A stretch of 64,000 bases of DNA from Pseudaminobacter soli (ex Li et al. 2025) (GCF_003012705.1 NZ_PXYL01000007.1:62001-126000); one strand, 5' to 3'; positions 8,094-17,590 are shown, numbered from the stretch's first letter. Notes: generated by a model from the letters alone, not told the origin. Numbers and translations: made by a program.

Positions 8094-8519
8094 ATGGCCA
8101 AGAAACCCGAGTCCGACACTTTCACCGGCATGTTCAGCCAGCTCGGCGAGGCGTTGAAGATGCCGCGCGTCGACGTGGATGCCATCATCGATCACAACCG
8201 CCGCAACCTCGAAGCCTTGCAGAAAGCAGCTAGCGCCTCGGCAACGGGCGCGACCGAACTGATGAACAAGCAGCGCGAGATCTTTCAGGACACGCTGCGC
8301 GAGATCACCGATATGGGTCAGAATTTTCGGGCGGGAAATCCGCAGGAAATGATGACCAAGCAGGCCGAACTCGCCCGTCGTTCCTTTGAGGCGGCCGTGA
8401 AGAATGCCGGCGAATCCGCCGATATCATGAGAAAGTCGGGCAGCGAGTCGCTCGACATATTGCGCCAGCGCATCCATGACGCGATGGAAGAGATCCGTCG
8501 CGGCTACGAAAAGAAATAG
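8094..8519 (+). CDS. Phasin family protein
   Basis: A 141-residue, mostly helical protein matching the phasin family that coats polyhydroxyalkanoate granules. Typical stretches are VDVDAIIDHNRRNLEALQKA at about residues 27-46 and the amphipathic QREIFQDTLREITDM, followed by AELARRSFEAAVKNA. The start has a strong GGGAGGA ribosome site. The next plus-strand gene is a MaoC hydratase, an enzyme type that can supply (R)-3-hydroxyacyl-CoA for this polymer, so a shared role is plausible. No synthase lies in the window. Confidence 0.88.
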   Translation: MAKKPESDTFTGMFSQLGEALKMPRVDVDAIIDHNRRNLEALQKAASASATGATELMNKQREIFQDTLREITDMGQNFRAGNPQEMMTKQAELARRSFEAAVKNAGESADIMRKSGSESLDILRQRIHDAMEEIRRGYEKK

Positions 8520-8809
8520 TGGCGCCGGCGCAGATAGCGTCGTCACCGAATTCGATTTGACGCTCTCGCCCCGCGGCCTGACAGAGGTCGGCGAGGTCGA
8601 CGCGATCTGCCTCGCGACTTGACGCCCGCAGGGCGGCGCGGCGCCGCTGTAGGCGCCCCAGGGGGCCATTTCGGCATAAATGCCTTTTGTCACGCCAAAT
8701 AAGCTGCTACTTCCGGCGCCGATTGACAGGAAACGGCTTGCCGTGACCGGCGGCCGGCCATCGCCCAACTGGAATGAAGGCGTGGCGCGCTGACGCACGG
8801 AGGTAATTT

Positions 8810-9298
8810 ATGTCGAAACCGGCTCCGACTTTCGAGATGCTGAAGGGAATGGCCGGCCAGGAGCTCGGCGTCTCGGGATGGGTTACGGTCGACCAGAGCC
8901 GCATCGACCAGTTCGCCGAATGCACCGGCGACCACCAATGGATCCATGTCGATACCGAACGCGCCAAGCGGCGCAGCCCGTTTCGCTCCACCATCGCGCA
9001 TGGCTATCTGACCCTGTCGATCATCGGTGCGCTTGGGCAGGACCTCGGCGCGGTTCCGGAAAACACGCAAGCCGCCTTCAACTACGGGCTCGACCGCGTG
9101 CGCTTCATCTCGCCGGTGCGTGTCGGCTCGCGCATTCGCCTGCGCTCGACCATGATTTCCATGGAAGATCGCGGCCCCGGCCAGTATCTGATCAAGGCAA
9201 ACAACGTGGTCGAAATCGAGGGCGAGGAAAAGCCCGCGCTGATCGCCGAAACGCTGATCATGTTCTACGAGCGCCGCACGAGGCCGGTGAAGGCCTGA
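8810..9298 (+). CDS. MaoC-family (R)-specific enoyl-CoA hydratase-like protein
   Basis: A 162-residue hot-dog fold protein of the MaoC family. The hydratase motif, with its catalytic Asp/His pair, is visible as CTGDHQWIHVD (about residues 40-50), followed by STIAHGYLTLS. Such enzymes hydrate enoyl-CoA to (R)-3-hydroxyacyl-CoA and often feed polyhydroxyalkanoate synthesis. The start has GGAGGT 7 nt upstream. About 290 nt without a gene separate it from the phasin gene. In that gap I see only GC-rich short hairpins. Confidence 0.88.
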   Translation: MSKPAPTFEMLKGMAGQELGVSGWVTVDQSRIDQFAECTGDHQWIHVDTERAKRRSPFRSTIAHGYLTLSIIGALGQDLGAVPENTQAAFNYGLDRVRFISPVRVGSRIRLRSTMISMEDRGPGQYLIKANNVVEIEGEEKPALIAETLIMFYERRTRPVKA

Positions 9299-9306
9299 AG
9301 CTTCGA

Positions 9307-9957
9307 TCACTCCGCGTCGGGCTGGTTCTTCGGCGCTGCCTTGATGAAGGCGGGCAGTTCCATGCAGTTCGCCGCGATCCGCGAGATCACGGGGTAGGGG
9401 CCCATGTCGACGTCGAAGCGGGCGTTGTTGGCGACCTGCGCGACCAGGCAGATGTCGGCGAGGCCGGGCGCGTCGCCGTGGCAGAAGCGGCCCGTCTCCG
9501 GGCTTTCGGCCAGGATTTTTTCAAGCGGCTCGAAGGTCTCATTGACCCAGTGGCGAAACCAGTTAGCAACGTCCGCGTCGCTGGCGCCGAACACTGCGCG
9601 CAGCGAGGTCAGGATGCGCAGATTGTTCACCGGATGGATGTCGCAGGCGATCATCTGGGCCAGCATGCGCACTCGCGCGCGGCCGAGCGGGTCGGCTGGC
9701 AATAGCGGCGGCTCGGGCACCATCTCGTCGAGGAATTCGATGATCGCCAGCGACTGCAGCAGCACATGGCCATCGGTCCAGACCAGTGCCGGCACCAGCC
9801 CCTGCGGATTGACGGCCAGATAAGGCGGCTCGCGATGCTCGCCGTGGCGCAGGTGGTGGGCCACGTAAGCGTAGCTAAGTCCCTTCATTTCCAGCGCGAT
9901 CCTCACCCGATAGGAGGTCGAGGACCGGAAATAGTTGTGCAGGACGATCTCACTCAT
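9307..9957 (-). CDS. maiA: Maleylacetoacetate isomerase (zeta-class glutathione S-transferase)
   Basis: A 216-residue zeta-class GST. The N-terminal motif HNYFRSSTSYRVRIALEMKG matches the family's SS-x-x-x-RVRIAL glutathione site. NPQGLVPALVWTDGHVLLQSLAIIEFLDE gives the thioredoxin-fold cis-Pro region. The C-terminal domain contains GDAPGLADICLVAQV. The enzyme isomerises maleylacetoacetate to fumarylacetoacetate in tyrosine and homogentisate breakdown. The ATG at 9957 has a GGAGG-like site on the minus strand (GGGAGGCCCCG). It converges on the MaoC gene with an 8-nt gap. No other homogentisate-pathway gene is nearby, so another zeta GST role is possible. Confidence 0.85.
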   Translation of the reverse strand: MSEIVLHNYFRSSTSYRVRIALEMKGLSYAYVAHHLRHGEHREPPYLAVNPQGLVPALVWTDGHVLLQSLAIIEFLDEMVPEPPLLPADPLGRARVRMLAQMIACDIHPVNNLRILTSLRAVFGASDADVANWFRHWVNETFEPLEKILAESPETGRFCHGDAPGLADICLVAQVANNARFDVDMGPYPVISRIAANCMELPAFIKAAPKNQPDAE

Positions 9958-10172
9958 CGGGGCCTCCCGGTGCCGTCGTTTCGCGCCCGCCGCAGTCATG
10001 CGTCAGGCAGGGACATTCGATGTACTATTTGCCAATAATCGCTTGCGGCTGGCTCGGCTACTCTTGGAGCAGGCGGAATGAATCGAGGACGCGGAAAAGA
10101 TACCTGTCGGACCGGCGATTCCGGTGTGGGACATGCCCTTGATTCACATAGTTGCATGACGGAGTGTTGGCC

Positions 10173-10856
10173 ATGAGCGCTGCCAACGACAAAGCCCGAT
10201 TCCTGATCATCGACGATCACCCCCTGTTTCGCGAGGCGCTGCACAGTGCCGTGCGCATGGCCTATCCGGATGTCGATACGGTCGAGGCGCGCTCCATAAC
10301 CGAGGCGCTGGAGATATTGGCGGGTCCAAAGCCGTTCGATCTGGCGCTGCTCGACCTCAGCATGCCCGACGTGCACGGCTTCGAAGGGCTGCTGCAGCTT
10401 CGCACCCATCACCCGCGGCTGCCGGTGGTGGTCGTTTCCGGCCATGAGGAGCCCAAGATCATCTCCGAGGCGCTGTCCTACGGCGCGGCGGGCTTTATCC
10501 CGAAATCGGTGCGCAAAAGCGACCTTGCCGCTGCCATCCGCGCGGTGATGGACGGCGCAATCCACGTGCCGGAAAACTACAAGCCCGAGGCACTCGACGC
10601 CGAAAGTGCGGACCGGGCCGAAATGGCGCGGCGCCTTTCCAAGCTGACGCCGCAGCAGCTTCGCGTTCTGCAGATGCTCCGCCAGGGGCTGCTCAACAAG
10701 CAGATCGCCTATGAGCTGCAGGTCGGCGAGACGACGGTGAAGGCGCATGTCTCGGAAATCCTGCGCAAGCTCAACGTCTACAGCCGCACACAGGCAGTGA
10801 TCGAGGTCTCGAAGCTCGACAACATCGATCTGTTCAGGGACTCGTCGGGATTTTGA
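10173..10856 (+). CDS. LuxR/FixJ-type response regulator
   Basis: A 227-residue two-component regulator. The receiver domain has acidic residues in LIIDDHPLF, the phosphoacceptor Asp in LALLDLSMPD (near residue 60) and the Lys in GFIPKSV. The C-terminal LuxR helix-turn-helix is KLTPQQLRVLQMLRQGLLNK..IAYELQVGETTVKAHVSEIL. The ATG at 10173 has GGAG 8 nt upstream. It converges on a hybrid kinase gene that is itself cotranscribed with a FIST sensor, so these three genes likely form one phosphorelay. The likely targets include the neighbouring cox operon, by inference only. Confidence 0.92.
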   Translation: MSAANDKARFLIIDDHPLFREALHSAVRMAYPDVDTVEARSITEALEILAGPKPFDLALLDLSMPDVHGFEGLLQLRTHHPRLPVVVVSGHEEPKIISEALSYGAAGFIPKSVRKSDLAAAIRAVMDGAIHVPENYKPEALDAESADRAEMARRLSKLTPQQLRVLQMLRQGLLNKQIAYELQVGETTVKAHVSEILRKLNVYSRTQAVIEVSKLDNIDLFRDSSGF

Positions 10857-10859
10857 AGG

Positions 10860-10970
10860 TTAGGGGAGTAGGGCAGTAGAGTTCCAGAAGGAGCCGCCTC
10901 CCGGAGAACTGCCGGGCGTGGAACAATCCCTGTCATTCGGCCCTATTCCCCTATTCCCTCACTCCCCTAA
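10860..10970. repeat. Inverted repeat with a G-quadruplex-type tail between convergent regulator and kinase genes
   Basis: TTAGGGGAGT (10860-10869) and ACTCCCCTAA (10961-10970) are perfect inverted repeats flanking a 91-nt core that has its own GC-rich hairpin. On the minus strand, just after the kinase stop codon, four G-runs separated by 4-5 nt form a G-quadruplex-type motif (complement of 10941-10967). The arrangement looks like a dispersed intergenic repeat and may terminate both convergent genes. No T-run is present. Confidence 0.55.
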
Positions 10971-12304
10971 GCCAGCAGATGCGCCAGTAGCGCCCTGAGT
11001 TGCGCCGGCTTCAGCGGTTTGCGCATCAGTTCGACGCCGGCTTCGCGCGCGACTTCAGCCACCTCTTCCGAGGTGTCGCCGGTTACGATCAGCGCCGGCA
11101 CGTCGCGGTTGAGATAATCGCGTACGGCCGCGATGGTGACGCTGCCGAGGTCGCCGCCTTCCAGATGCTGGTCGGCAATCACGATGTCGGGGATCCAGGC
11201 CGTATCGCCCAGCGCCTCCAGCGCTTGTGTGGTCGAGGCCGCCGATTTCACCGTGCACTGCCAGCGCTCTAGAAGCACCGTCATTGCATTCTGCACATCG
11301 GGCTCGTCCTCGATCAGAAGCACCTTGGTGTCGAACAGGCCATAGCCACGCGGCCGTTCCTCTACAGGGGCAGTGGGCGTTTCAACGAAGGCCGTTTTGG
11401 CCGCCGGGACTTCGAGATGGAATATGGTTCCGCGCCCGACGACCGAAGTGAAGCTGATCGGATGCCCGAGCGCGCTTGCCATGCGGCGCACGATCGAAAG
11501 GCCAAGCCCGAGCCCGCCTCCGGTCAGATCTGCTTCCGTCGCCTGAGGCGCGCGGTGGAATTCTTCGAAGATCGCCTCGTACTCATCTTCGGGAATGCCG
11601 CAGCCGGTGTCCACCACGTCGATCCTGACGGTGCTGCGGCGGTGGCGTATGCCGACCAGCACGCCGCCGGCGCGGGTGTAGCGGATGGCGTTGGAGACGA
11701 TGTTCTGCAGGATGCGCCGCAGCAGCGTGCGGTCGGAGCGTACCACCGCATTGGTGCTACGGAAGCGCAGCTTCAGGCCCTTCTGGTCCGTCAGCGGCTG
11801 GAAATCGGATTTCAGCGAAGAAAACAGCGGCTCGAGCGCGACGTCGGTGATCTCCGGCTGGACCACGCCGGCATCCAGCTTGGAAATGTCGAGCAGGATG
11901 CGCAGCAGCTCTTCCATCGTCTCCAGCGAGCGCTCCACCTGCTGCACCAGCTTGCGGCCTTCCTCGGTGGTCTGCACCTCCGCAAGCGCGGAGACGGTGA
12001 GATGGGCGGCGTTGAGCGGCTGCAAAATGTCGTGGCTGGCGGCGGCCAGGAAGCGGGTCTTGGAAAGATTGGCGCGCTCGGCGTTTTCCTTGGCGGCCAC
12101 GAGGTCGACATTCGACACCTCGAGCCGGCGCAAGGTGGCGCGCAGTTCCTCGGTGCGGCTGCGCACCCGGTTTTCGAGATTGATTGCGGTCTGGAAAAGC
12201 GAAAACGCGTTGCCCTGCTGGTCCATCGAACGCTCGACGCGCGAGATCAACGCCTCGTTGATCTTCTTCAGCCTTTCGATGTCGTGCACGTCACGGATGG
12301 GCAT
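10967..12304 (-). CDS. Hybrid sensor histidine kinase (HisKA-HATPase-REC), partner of the FIST protein
   Basis: A 445-residue soluble hybrid kinase without membrane segments. An N-terminal coiled coil leads to an H-box of the HD-x-x-QPL type (AASHDILQPLNAAHLTVSAL). The ATPase boxes follow: NIVSNAIRYTRAGG, DTGCGIP, GGGLGLGLSIVRR. A C-terminal receiver domain has VLLIEDEPDVQ, the Asp in DIVIADQHLEGG and the Lys in LMRKPLKP. The ATG at 12304 is 13 nt after the FIST stop; a TTG at 12349 would overlap FIST. With no sensor domain of its own, it probably takes its input from the FIST protein encoded just upstream. Confidence 0.9.
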   Translation of the reverse strand: MPIRDVHDIERLKKINEALISRVERSMDQQGNAFSLFQTAINLENRVRSRTEELRATLRRLEVSNVDLVAAKENAERANLSKTRFLAAASHDILQPLNAAHLTVSALAEVQTTEEGRKLVQQVERSLETMEELLRILLDISKLDAGVVQPEITDVALEPLFSSLKSDFQPLTDQKGLKLRFRSTNAVVRSDRTLLRRILQNIVSNAIRYTRAGGVLVGIRHRRSTVRIDVVDTGCGIPEDEYEAIFEEFHRAPQATEADLTGGGLGLGLSIVRRMASALGHPISFTSVVGRGTIFHLEVPAAKTAFVETPTAPVEERPRGYGLFDTKVLLIEDEPDVQNAMTVLLERWQCTVKSAASTTQALEALGDTAWIPDIVIADQHLEGGDLGSVTIAAVRDYLNRDVPALIVTGDTSEEVAEVAREAGVELMRKPLKPAQLRALLAHLLA

Positions 12305-12317
12305 ATTTTTCTTGCCG

Positions 12318-13487
12318 TCACTCCGCCGCTTGTTGCTGCCCGAAAGCAATGCCGGTGAATGTCTGGTTTAGATGCATTGAACGGTATTGCTCGCCATAGG
12401 TTCCAAAACCGACCACGCGGTTGGCGCGATAGAGTTCGGAAATGTCGCGGAATACCTGGCGATTGCGCGCGTCGAGCCTTCTGAGCACGCAGTCGAAACC
12501 CAGGATCATGTCGATGCCGCCGAGGCGCTCGCTGACATTCTTGAGCGCGGCGCGGGTCGAATCCACCATGCCGGTCGGCTTGGCGATGGAAAGCACGACG
12601 CCATCGTCGATGGCGCAGTAGAAGGTCAGCGAGCCGTCCTTGTTCATCTTCTGGATAGAGCGGCAGTAATATTCGCCACCCACCTTCACGACCACCGGGT
12701 GCGAGGCAAAGCTGAGCGGGGTCATCGCGCTGTGCACGATGCCCACGGCCGCGGCGAATTCCTCGGCGGCCACGCCGGCGTTGAATTCGCGCACGATCCG
12801 TCGCTCCGGGTCGGAGGCGGTGACCACCAGCTTCTCTCCCGTTGGGACGAAATTCTCGGTCTTGAAGACGTGGAACGGCACGTCGGTGGCAATCAGGATC
12901 ACGATGGCGCAATCGCTGCCGACATGGCCGTTGGAGATCGGCGTGGTGGTCTCGAACTTGAGGTCGTCGCCGGCGGAGCCGCCAATCAACGGAATATCGT
13001 CCAGCGCCCAGTGCAGCGCCGAGGTCACCGCTTCTTCGGCATAGGAAAGCCCGTCGATGAGGCAGATGGCAAATACGTTGCCGGATCGGGCCAACCCGTT
13101 GCGCGCATGAAGCTCCCGCCGCAGCCCCTCCACTTCGCCGGCGACCTCGTCCATGCCGGCGGTGGAAAGATCATGGATCGTGGCGCTCACTGCGGTGAAA
13201 GTGCGCCGCGGAAACAGGATCGCCACGACATGGCCGTCTTCGAGGCCGGCGGGCGTGATCTCGCCCGCGGTCGAGCAGCCGGCATGGGCGAGCTCCGGCG
13301 CGTGGCGTGCCAAAGCTTCGGACAGAGCCTTGGCGCTCATCATCGATTGGGAAAAGAAGAACAGGGCGAAGCCGGCATCCATGGAAGAGGCTTCGCTCGC
13401 GACCGCGCGCGCAAATTCGTCGGCATCGGCCCTGTCATATGTAAGGGCCGACAGACCACAAGCATAGCTTGTCCGCGAACAGACCAG
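12318..13487 (-). CDS. FIST domain sensor protein (FIST_N and FIST_C)
   Basis: About 389 residues matching the FIST ligand-sensing family. The N-terminal domain begins with RTSYACGLSALTYDRADADEF and contains FALFFFSQS, GCSTAGEITPAGLEDGHVV and PLIGGSAGDDLKFE. The C-terminal domain contains GEYYCRSIQKMNKDGSLTFY and ILGFDCVLRR, ending RVVGFGTYGEQY..HLNQTFTGIAFG. There is no ATG, GTG or TTG at the natural N-terminus. The best candidate is a CTG at 13487, seven nt after a GGGGAGGAA ribosome site. Alternatives are GTG 13544 (no ribosome site) or ATG 13382 (would cut off the conserved start). It precedes the hybrid kinase in the same operon and is divergent from coxSLM. Confidence 0.88.
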   Translation of the reverse strand: MVCSRTSYACGLSALTYDRADADEFARAVASEASSMDAGFALFFFSQSMMSAKALSEALARHAPELAHAGCSTAGEITPAGLEDGHVVAILFPRRTFTAVSATIHDLSTAGMDEVAGEVEGLRRELHARNGLARSGNVFAICLIDGLSYAEEAVTSALHWALDDIPLIGGSAGDDLKFETTTPISNGHVGSDCAIVILIATDVPFHVFKTENFVPTGEKLVVTASDPERRIVREFNAGVAAEEFAAAVGIVHSAMTPLSFASHPVVVKVGGEYYCRSIQKMNKDGSLTFYCAIDDGVVLSIAKPTGMVDSTRAALKNVSERLGGIDMILGFDCVLRRLDARNRQVFRDISELYRANRVVGFGTYGEQYRSMHLNQTFTGIAFGQQQAAE

Positions 13488-13766
13488 CGCAGTTCCTCCC
13501 CAACCGGCCGATCGACGTCTTCCTCCCGCGCCGCCGGCGTACACGTCGGGCGCATTCTTGTACCTGAAGTTGATTTTGGCAATGCCTCGGGTCTTGGCCC
13601 AGATGGGGCAGGTCGTATCCGAAAGTACAATATACGGACTCAAGGGGCCCTTGCATTCTCGCCATGTCGAAAGATGTAATGCGCTTTCGCCACATGCTGT
13701 GGCGATGGCAGTTACGCCGTGCGCAGACCTTACGGGCGCGACGGCGCGGGCACCGAGGGAGGTTAC
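13488..13766. promoter_or_regulatory. Divergent promoter region of the FIST-kinase and cox operons with a 13-bp palindrome
   Basis: This 279-nt stretch separates two divergent operons and has no gene of its own. It contains the perfect palindrome CAAGGG-G-CCCTTG (13641-13653), 114 nt upstream of coxS. Its central position makes it a candidate operator for the nearby LuxR-type response regulator. A GGAGG ribosome site for FIST lies at 13495-13499 on the minus strand and one for coxS (GGGAGG) lies just before 13767. The operator role is inferred. Confidence 0.4.
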
Positions 13767-14282
13767 ATGTCGGAAGTATCGTTGGTTGTGAACGGCCGGC
13801 GCGTTAGCGGCGTGGTCGAGGACCGCACGCTGCTGGTCCATTTTCTGCGCGAGCATCTGGGACTGACCGGAACGCATGTCGGCTGCGACACGTCGCAGTG
13901 CGGCGCATGCGTCGTGCATGTGGACGGCAAGGCGGTGAAGTCCTGCACCATGCTGGCCGCGCAGGCATCCGGGTCTACCGTGGTCACCATCGAAGGGCTG
14001 GCCGATGGCGCGGATCTGCATCCGGTCCAGGCTGCTTTCAGGGAAAATCACGCTCTGCAGTGCGGCTTCTGCACGCCGGGCATGATCATGGCGTCGGTCG
14101 ACATCATCAACCGCCATCCCGACGGGCTGGACGAAGCGACGGTCCGCGAGGAGCTTGAGGGCAATATCTGCCGCTGCACTGGCTACCACAACATCGTCAA
14201 GGCGGTGCTGGCCGCTTCGAAGGCCATGAACAAGAGCAAGGCCAAGGGCAAGTCGGCGAGCAGGGCGAAGCAGGCAGCGTGA
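13767..14282 (+). CDS. coxS: Aerobic CO dehydrogenase-type small subunit, 2x[2Fe-2S]
   Basis: A 171-residue iron-sulfur subunit of the xanthine oxidase family. The plant-ferredoxin cluster motif is [18 protein letters not shown] with a further Cys in KSCTM. The second cluster is [16 protein letters not shown]. The C-terminus is a Lys/Ala-rich tail. It carries electrons from the molybdenum centre to FAD. The ATG at 13767 follows GGGAGGTTAC. The gene order S-L-M matches form II enzymes. A 120-nt gap before coxL holds a small hairpin (GGCCGG/CCGGCC, 14324-14338). Confidence 0.92.
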   Translation: MSEVSLVVNGRRVSGVVEDRTLLVHFLREHLGLTGTHVGCDTSQCGACVVHVDGKAVKSCTMLAAQASGSTVVTIEGLADGADLHPVQAAFRENHALQCGFCTPGMIMASVDIINRHPDGLDEATVREELEGNICRCTGYHNIVKAVLAASKAMNKSKAKGKSASRAKQAA

Positions 14283-14402
14283 AGAAAGTCGGGCGCGGGG
14301 CAGCGAACGGATTAGCGCAAAAGGGCCGGATCCCGGCCATCCTTTCCCTACCGTTATTCGCAATCCGCTTTTCGCTTCTGAAGGTTCTGGAGGAGAACTT
14401 CG

Positions 14403-16757
14403 ATGGGCATTGAAGGTATCGGCGCGCGGGTGGCGCGCAAGGAAGACAAGAGATTCATCACGGGCGCGGGGCGCTACGTGGACGACATGGTGGTTCCGGG
14501 CATGAAGCACGCGGCCTTCGTGCGCAGCCCGTACGCCCATGCGCAGATCAGGAAGATCGACGTGAAGGCGGCGCAGGCCATGCCGGGCGTGATTGCGGTC
14601 CTGACCGGCAAGGAACTGAAGGCCGACGGCATCGGCAACCTCATCTGCGGCTGGATGATCCATTCCAAGGATGGCTCGCCGATGAAGATGGGCGCCTGGT
14701 CGCCGCTGGCGGTCGACAAGGTGCGCTATGTCGGAGACGCGGTGGCCATCGTGGTCGCTGACACCAAGGGCCAGGCGCGCGACGCGGCCGAGGCCGTGGA
14801 AGTCACTTACAAAGAGCTGAAGGCGGTCGCCGACGTGACCGAAGCCGTGCGCAAAGGCGCACCGCAAATCCACCCCGAAGCCGAAGGCAACCTGATCTTC
14901 GATTGGGAGATCGGCAACGCCAAGGAGACCGAGGCAGCCTTCAAGAAGGCGGCGCACGTGGTCAAGATGGACGTCATCAACAACCGCCTGGTGCCCAACG
15001 CCATGGAGCCACGCGCGGCGCTCGGTCATTACGACAAGGCCGAAGATCACTACACCTGCTGGACGACGTCGCAGAACCCGCATGTCGCACGCCTGGTGAT
15101 GAGCGCCTTCTACAACGTCGCGCCCGAGAACAAGCTGCGCGTCATCGCTCCCGATGTCGGCGGCGGCTTCGGCTCCAAGATCTACATCTATCCGGAAGAG
15201 CTCGTCTGCCTCTGGGCGTCCAAGAAGAGCGGCGTGCCGGTCAAATGGGTGGCGGATCGTAGCGAGAGCTTCCTGTGCGACGCCCATGGCCGGGACCATG
15301 TGACCCATGCCGAGATGGCGTTCGACGAGAACCACAAGATCCTCGGTTTCAAGGTCGAAACCATGGCCAATCTCGGGGCCTACATGTCGCTGTTCTCGTC
15401 CGCGACGCCAACCTATCTCTACGCGACGCTGCTCTCGGGCCAGTATGACATCCCGGCCATCCATGGGAATGTGAAGGCGATCTACACCAACACCGCCCCC
15501 GTCGACGCCTACCGCGGGGCAGGGCGCCCTGAAGCTGCCTTCCTCGTGGAACGCATGATGGAAGTGTCGGCGCGTCAGTTCGGCATCTCGCCGGCGGAAC
15601 TCAGGCGTAAGAACTTCATCACCTCCTTCCCGCACCAGACGCCGGTGATCATGAACTACGATGCAGGCGACTTCGCAGCCTCGCTCGATGCGGCCATGAA
15701 GGAGGCCGACTATGCCGGCTTTGCCAAGCGCAAGGCCGAGGCCGCGAAACGCGGCAAGCTGCGCGGCATCGGCATGAGCTGCTACATCGAGGCCTGCGGC
15801 ATCGCACCCTCGGCTGCGGTGGGCTCGCTCGGGGCGGGCGTCGGCCTTTGGGAATCGGCCGAGGTACGCGTCAACGCGGTGGGCACCATCGAGGTGCTGA
15901 CCGGCTCTCACAGCCACGGGCAGGGGCATGAAACCACCTTTGCCCAGCTGGTGGCCGAGCGCCTCTCGGTGCCACTCGATTCCATCTCCATCGTCCATGG
16001 CGACACCGACAAGGTGCAGATGGGCATGGGCACCTATGGCTCACGCTCAGGCGCGGTGGGCATGAGCGCGATATCCAAGGCGCTCGACAAGGTCGAGGCA
16101 AAGGCCAAGAAGATCGCCGCCCATCTGATGGAGGCCGACGAGGGCGACATCGTCATCGAGAACGGAGCACTCAAGGTGGCCGGTACCGACAAGAGCGTGC
16201 CGTGGTTCCAGGTGGCGCTCGCCGCCTACACCGCGCACAATTTGCCGGGCGGCATGGAGCCGGGTCTCAAGGAAACCGCCTTCTACGACCCGTCGAACTT
16301 CACCTTCCCGGCTGGCTGCTACATCTGCGAGGTCGAGATCGATCCCGACACGGGCGTGACCGAGATCGTGCAGTTCGTGGCGGCGGATGATTTCGGCAAC
16401 ATCATCAATCCGATGATCGTCGAGGGCCAGGTGCATGGCGGCATTGCGCAGGGCATTGGCCAGGCATTGCTGGAGGGCGCCCATTATGACCCCGACAGCG
16501 GTCAACTGCTGACGGCCAGCTACATGGACTACACCATGCCGCGTGCCGCCGACCTGCCTTCGTTCAAGGTGTCGACCTCGAACACACCATCGCCGTCCAA
16601 TCCGCTCGGCATGAAGGGCTGCGGCGAGGCGGGCGCAATCGGTTCGCCGCCCGCCGTCATCAATGCCATCACGGACGCCATCGGCACGGAAGACCTGACC
16701 ATGCCGGCCACCCCGCAGAAGGTGTGGGCGGCGATCCGCTCGGCCACGAAGCACTGA
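14403..16757 (+). CDS. coxL: Form II CO dehydrogenase-like molybdenum-binding large subunit
   Basis: A 784-residue catalytic subunit of a molybdenum hydroxylase. Cofactor-site motifs are [18 protein letters not shown] near residue 255 and the catalytic Glu in [14 protein letters not shown] near residue 742. The active-site loop reads AYRGAGR at residues 369-375. True form I CO dehydrogenases have AYxCSFR, so this is form II; for such proteins CO oxidation is uncertain and the natural substrate may be another small molecule. The start has GGAGGAGAA upstream. Genes for the usual maturation proteins (coxD, coxE, coxF) are not present within the window. Confidence 0.9.
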   Translation: MGIEGIGARVARKEDKRFITGAGRYVDDMVVPGMKHAAFVRSPYAHAQIRKIDVKAAQAMPGVIAVLTGKELKADGIGNLICGWMIHSKDGSPMKMGAWSPLAVDKVRYVGDAVAIVVADTKGQARDAAEAVEVTYKELKAVADVTEAVRKGAPQIHPEAEGNLIFDWEIGNAKETEAAFKKAAHVVKMDVINNRLVPNAMEPRAALGHYDKAEDHYTCWTTSQNPHVARLVMSAFYNVAPENKLRVIAPDVGGGFGSKIYIYPEELVCLWASKKSGVPVKWVADRSESFLCDAHGRDHVTHAEMAFDENHKILGFKVETMANLGAYMSLFSSATPTYLYATLLSGQYDIPAIHGNVKAIYTNTAPVDAYRGAGRPEAAFLVERMMEVSARQFGISPAELRRKNFITSFPHQTPVIMNYDAGDFAASLDAAMKEADYAGFAKRKAEAAKRGKLRGIGMSCYIEACGIAPSAAVGSLGAGVGLWESAEVRVNAVGTIEVLTGSHSHGQGHETTFAQLVAERLSVPLDSISIVHGDTDKVQMGMGTYGSRSGAVGMSAISKALDKVEAKAKKIAAHLMEADEGDIVIENGALKVAGTDKSVPWFQVALAAYTAHNLPGGMEPGLKETAFYDPSNFTFPAGCYICEVEIDPDTGVTEIVQFVAADDFGNIINPMIVEGQVHGGIAQGIGQALLEGAHYDPDSGQLLTASYMDYTMPRAADLPSFKVSTSNTPSPSNPLGMKGCGEAGAIGSPPAVINAITDAIGTEDLTMPATPQKVWAAIRSATKH

Positions 16758-16769
16758 GGAGGAACGATC

Positions 16770-17573
16770 ATGTATTCGGTCAACTATCATCGGGCTTCCT
16801 CGGTCGCGGATGCCGCGAAGCTCATCAAGAAAGGCGATGCCAAGTTCCTGTCGGGCGGTATGACGCTGATTCCGGCCATGAAGACGAGGCTCGCCGCACC
16901 CTCCGATCTCGTCGATCTCAACCACATCGCCGAGTTGAAGGGCATCAAGGTCTCCGGCAAGACCGTGACGATCGGGGCGGCGACCACTCATTACGAGGTC
17001 GCCACTGACGAGAAGCTGAAGAAGGTTTGTCCGGCGATTGCCGAGCTTGCCGGCTTGATCGGCGACGTCGCCGTGCGCTATCGCGGCACGATCGGCGGCT
17101 CGATCGCCAACAACGACCCGGCAGCCGATTATCCGGCGGCCTTGATGGCGCTCGATGCAACAGTCGTCACCAATAAGCGGCAGATACCGGCGGAAAAATT
17201 CTTCAAGGGCCTGTTCGAGACCGCTCTGAAGGATGACGAGATCGTCACCGCCGTCACCTTCACCGCGCCTCCGAAAGCCGCCTACCAGAAATTCCCTAAC
17301 CCGGCCTCGCGCTACGCCATTACCGGCGTGTTCGTGACCAAGGGCAAGGATGGCGTGCGGGTGGCGGTCACCGGGGCGGGCGACAATGGCGTGTTCCGCT
17401 CCAAGGAAATCGAGGCGGCGCTGGCGAAGAAATTCGATGCCGCCGCGCTCGATGGCGTGAAGGTGCCCTCGGCCAATATGATGACCGACATGCACGCCTC
17501 GGCCGACTACCGCGCCAATCTGGTGCTGGTGATGGCCAAGCGCGCGGTTACGGCGGCGAATGCCGGGGCCTGA
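16770..17573 (+). CDS. coxM: CO dehydrogenase-type medium FAD-binding subunit
   Basis: A 267-residue FAD subunit of the same enzyme. FAD motifs are [20 protein letters not shown] near residues 30-49 and [17 protein letters not shown] near residues 109-125. It passes electrons from the iron-sulfur subunit to an acceptor. The start has GAGGAA 5 nt upstream and lies 12 nt after coxL. It is the last gene of the cox operon and is followed by a strong terminator at 17591-17619. Confidence 0.92.
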   Translation: MYSVNYHRASSVADAAKLIKKGDAKFLSGGMTLIPAMKTRLAAPSDLVDLNHIAELKGIKVSGKTVTIGAATTHYEVATDEKLKKVCPAIAELAGLIGDVAVRYRGTIGGSIANNDPAADYPAALMALDATVVTNKRQIPAEKFFKGLFETALKDDEIVTAVTFTAPPKAAYQKFPNPASRYAITGVFVTKGKDGVRVAVTGAGDNGVFRSKEIEAALAKKFDAAALDGVKVPSANMMTDMHASADYRANLVLVMAKRAVTAANAGA

Positions 17574-17590
17574 GCCGACTTGGAAAGATC

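Noticed and set aside
12318-15998. A 1226-codon minus-strand open frame covering the FIST gene and running on through coxS and coxL
   Set aside because: Beyond about 13490 it is the antisense shadow of coxS/coxL in high-GC sequence; the composition is not protein-like, and the FIST domain accounts for the real part.
13767-17573. A bona fide form I CO dehydrogenase
   Set aside because: Gene order is S-L-M and the active-site loop is AYRGAGR, both form II traits; no cox accessory genes follow.
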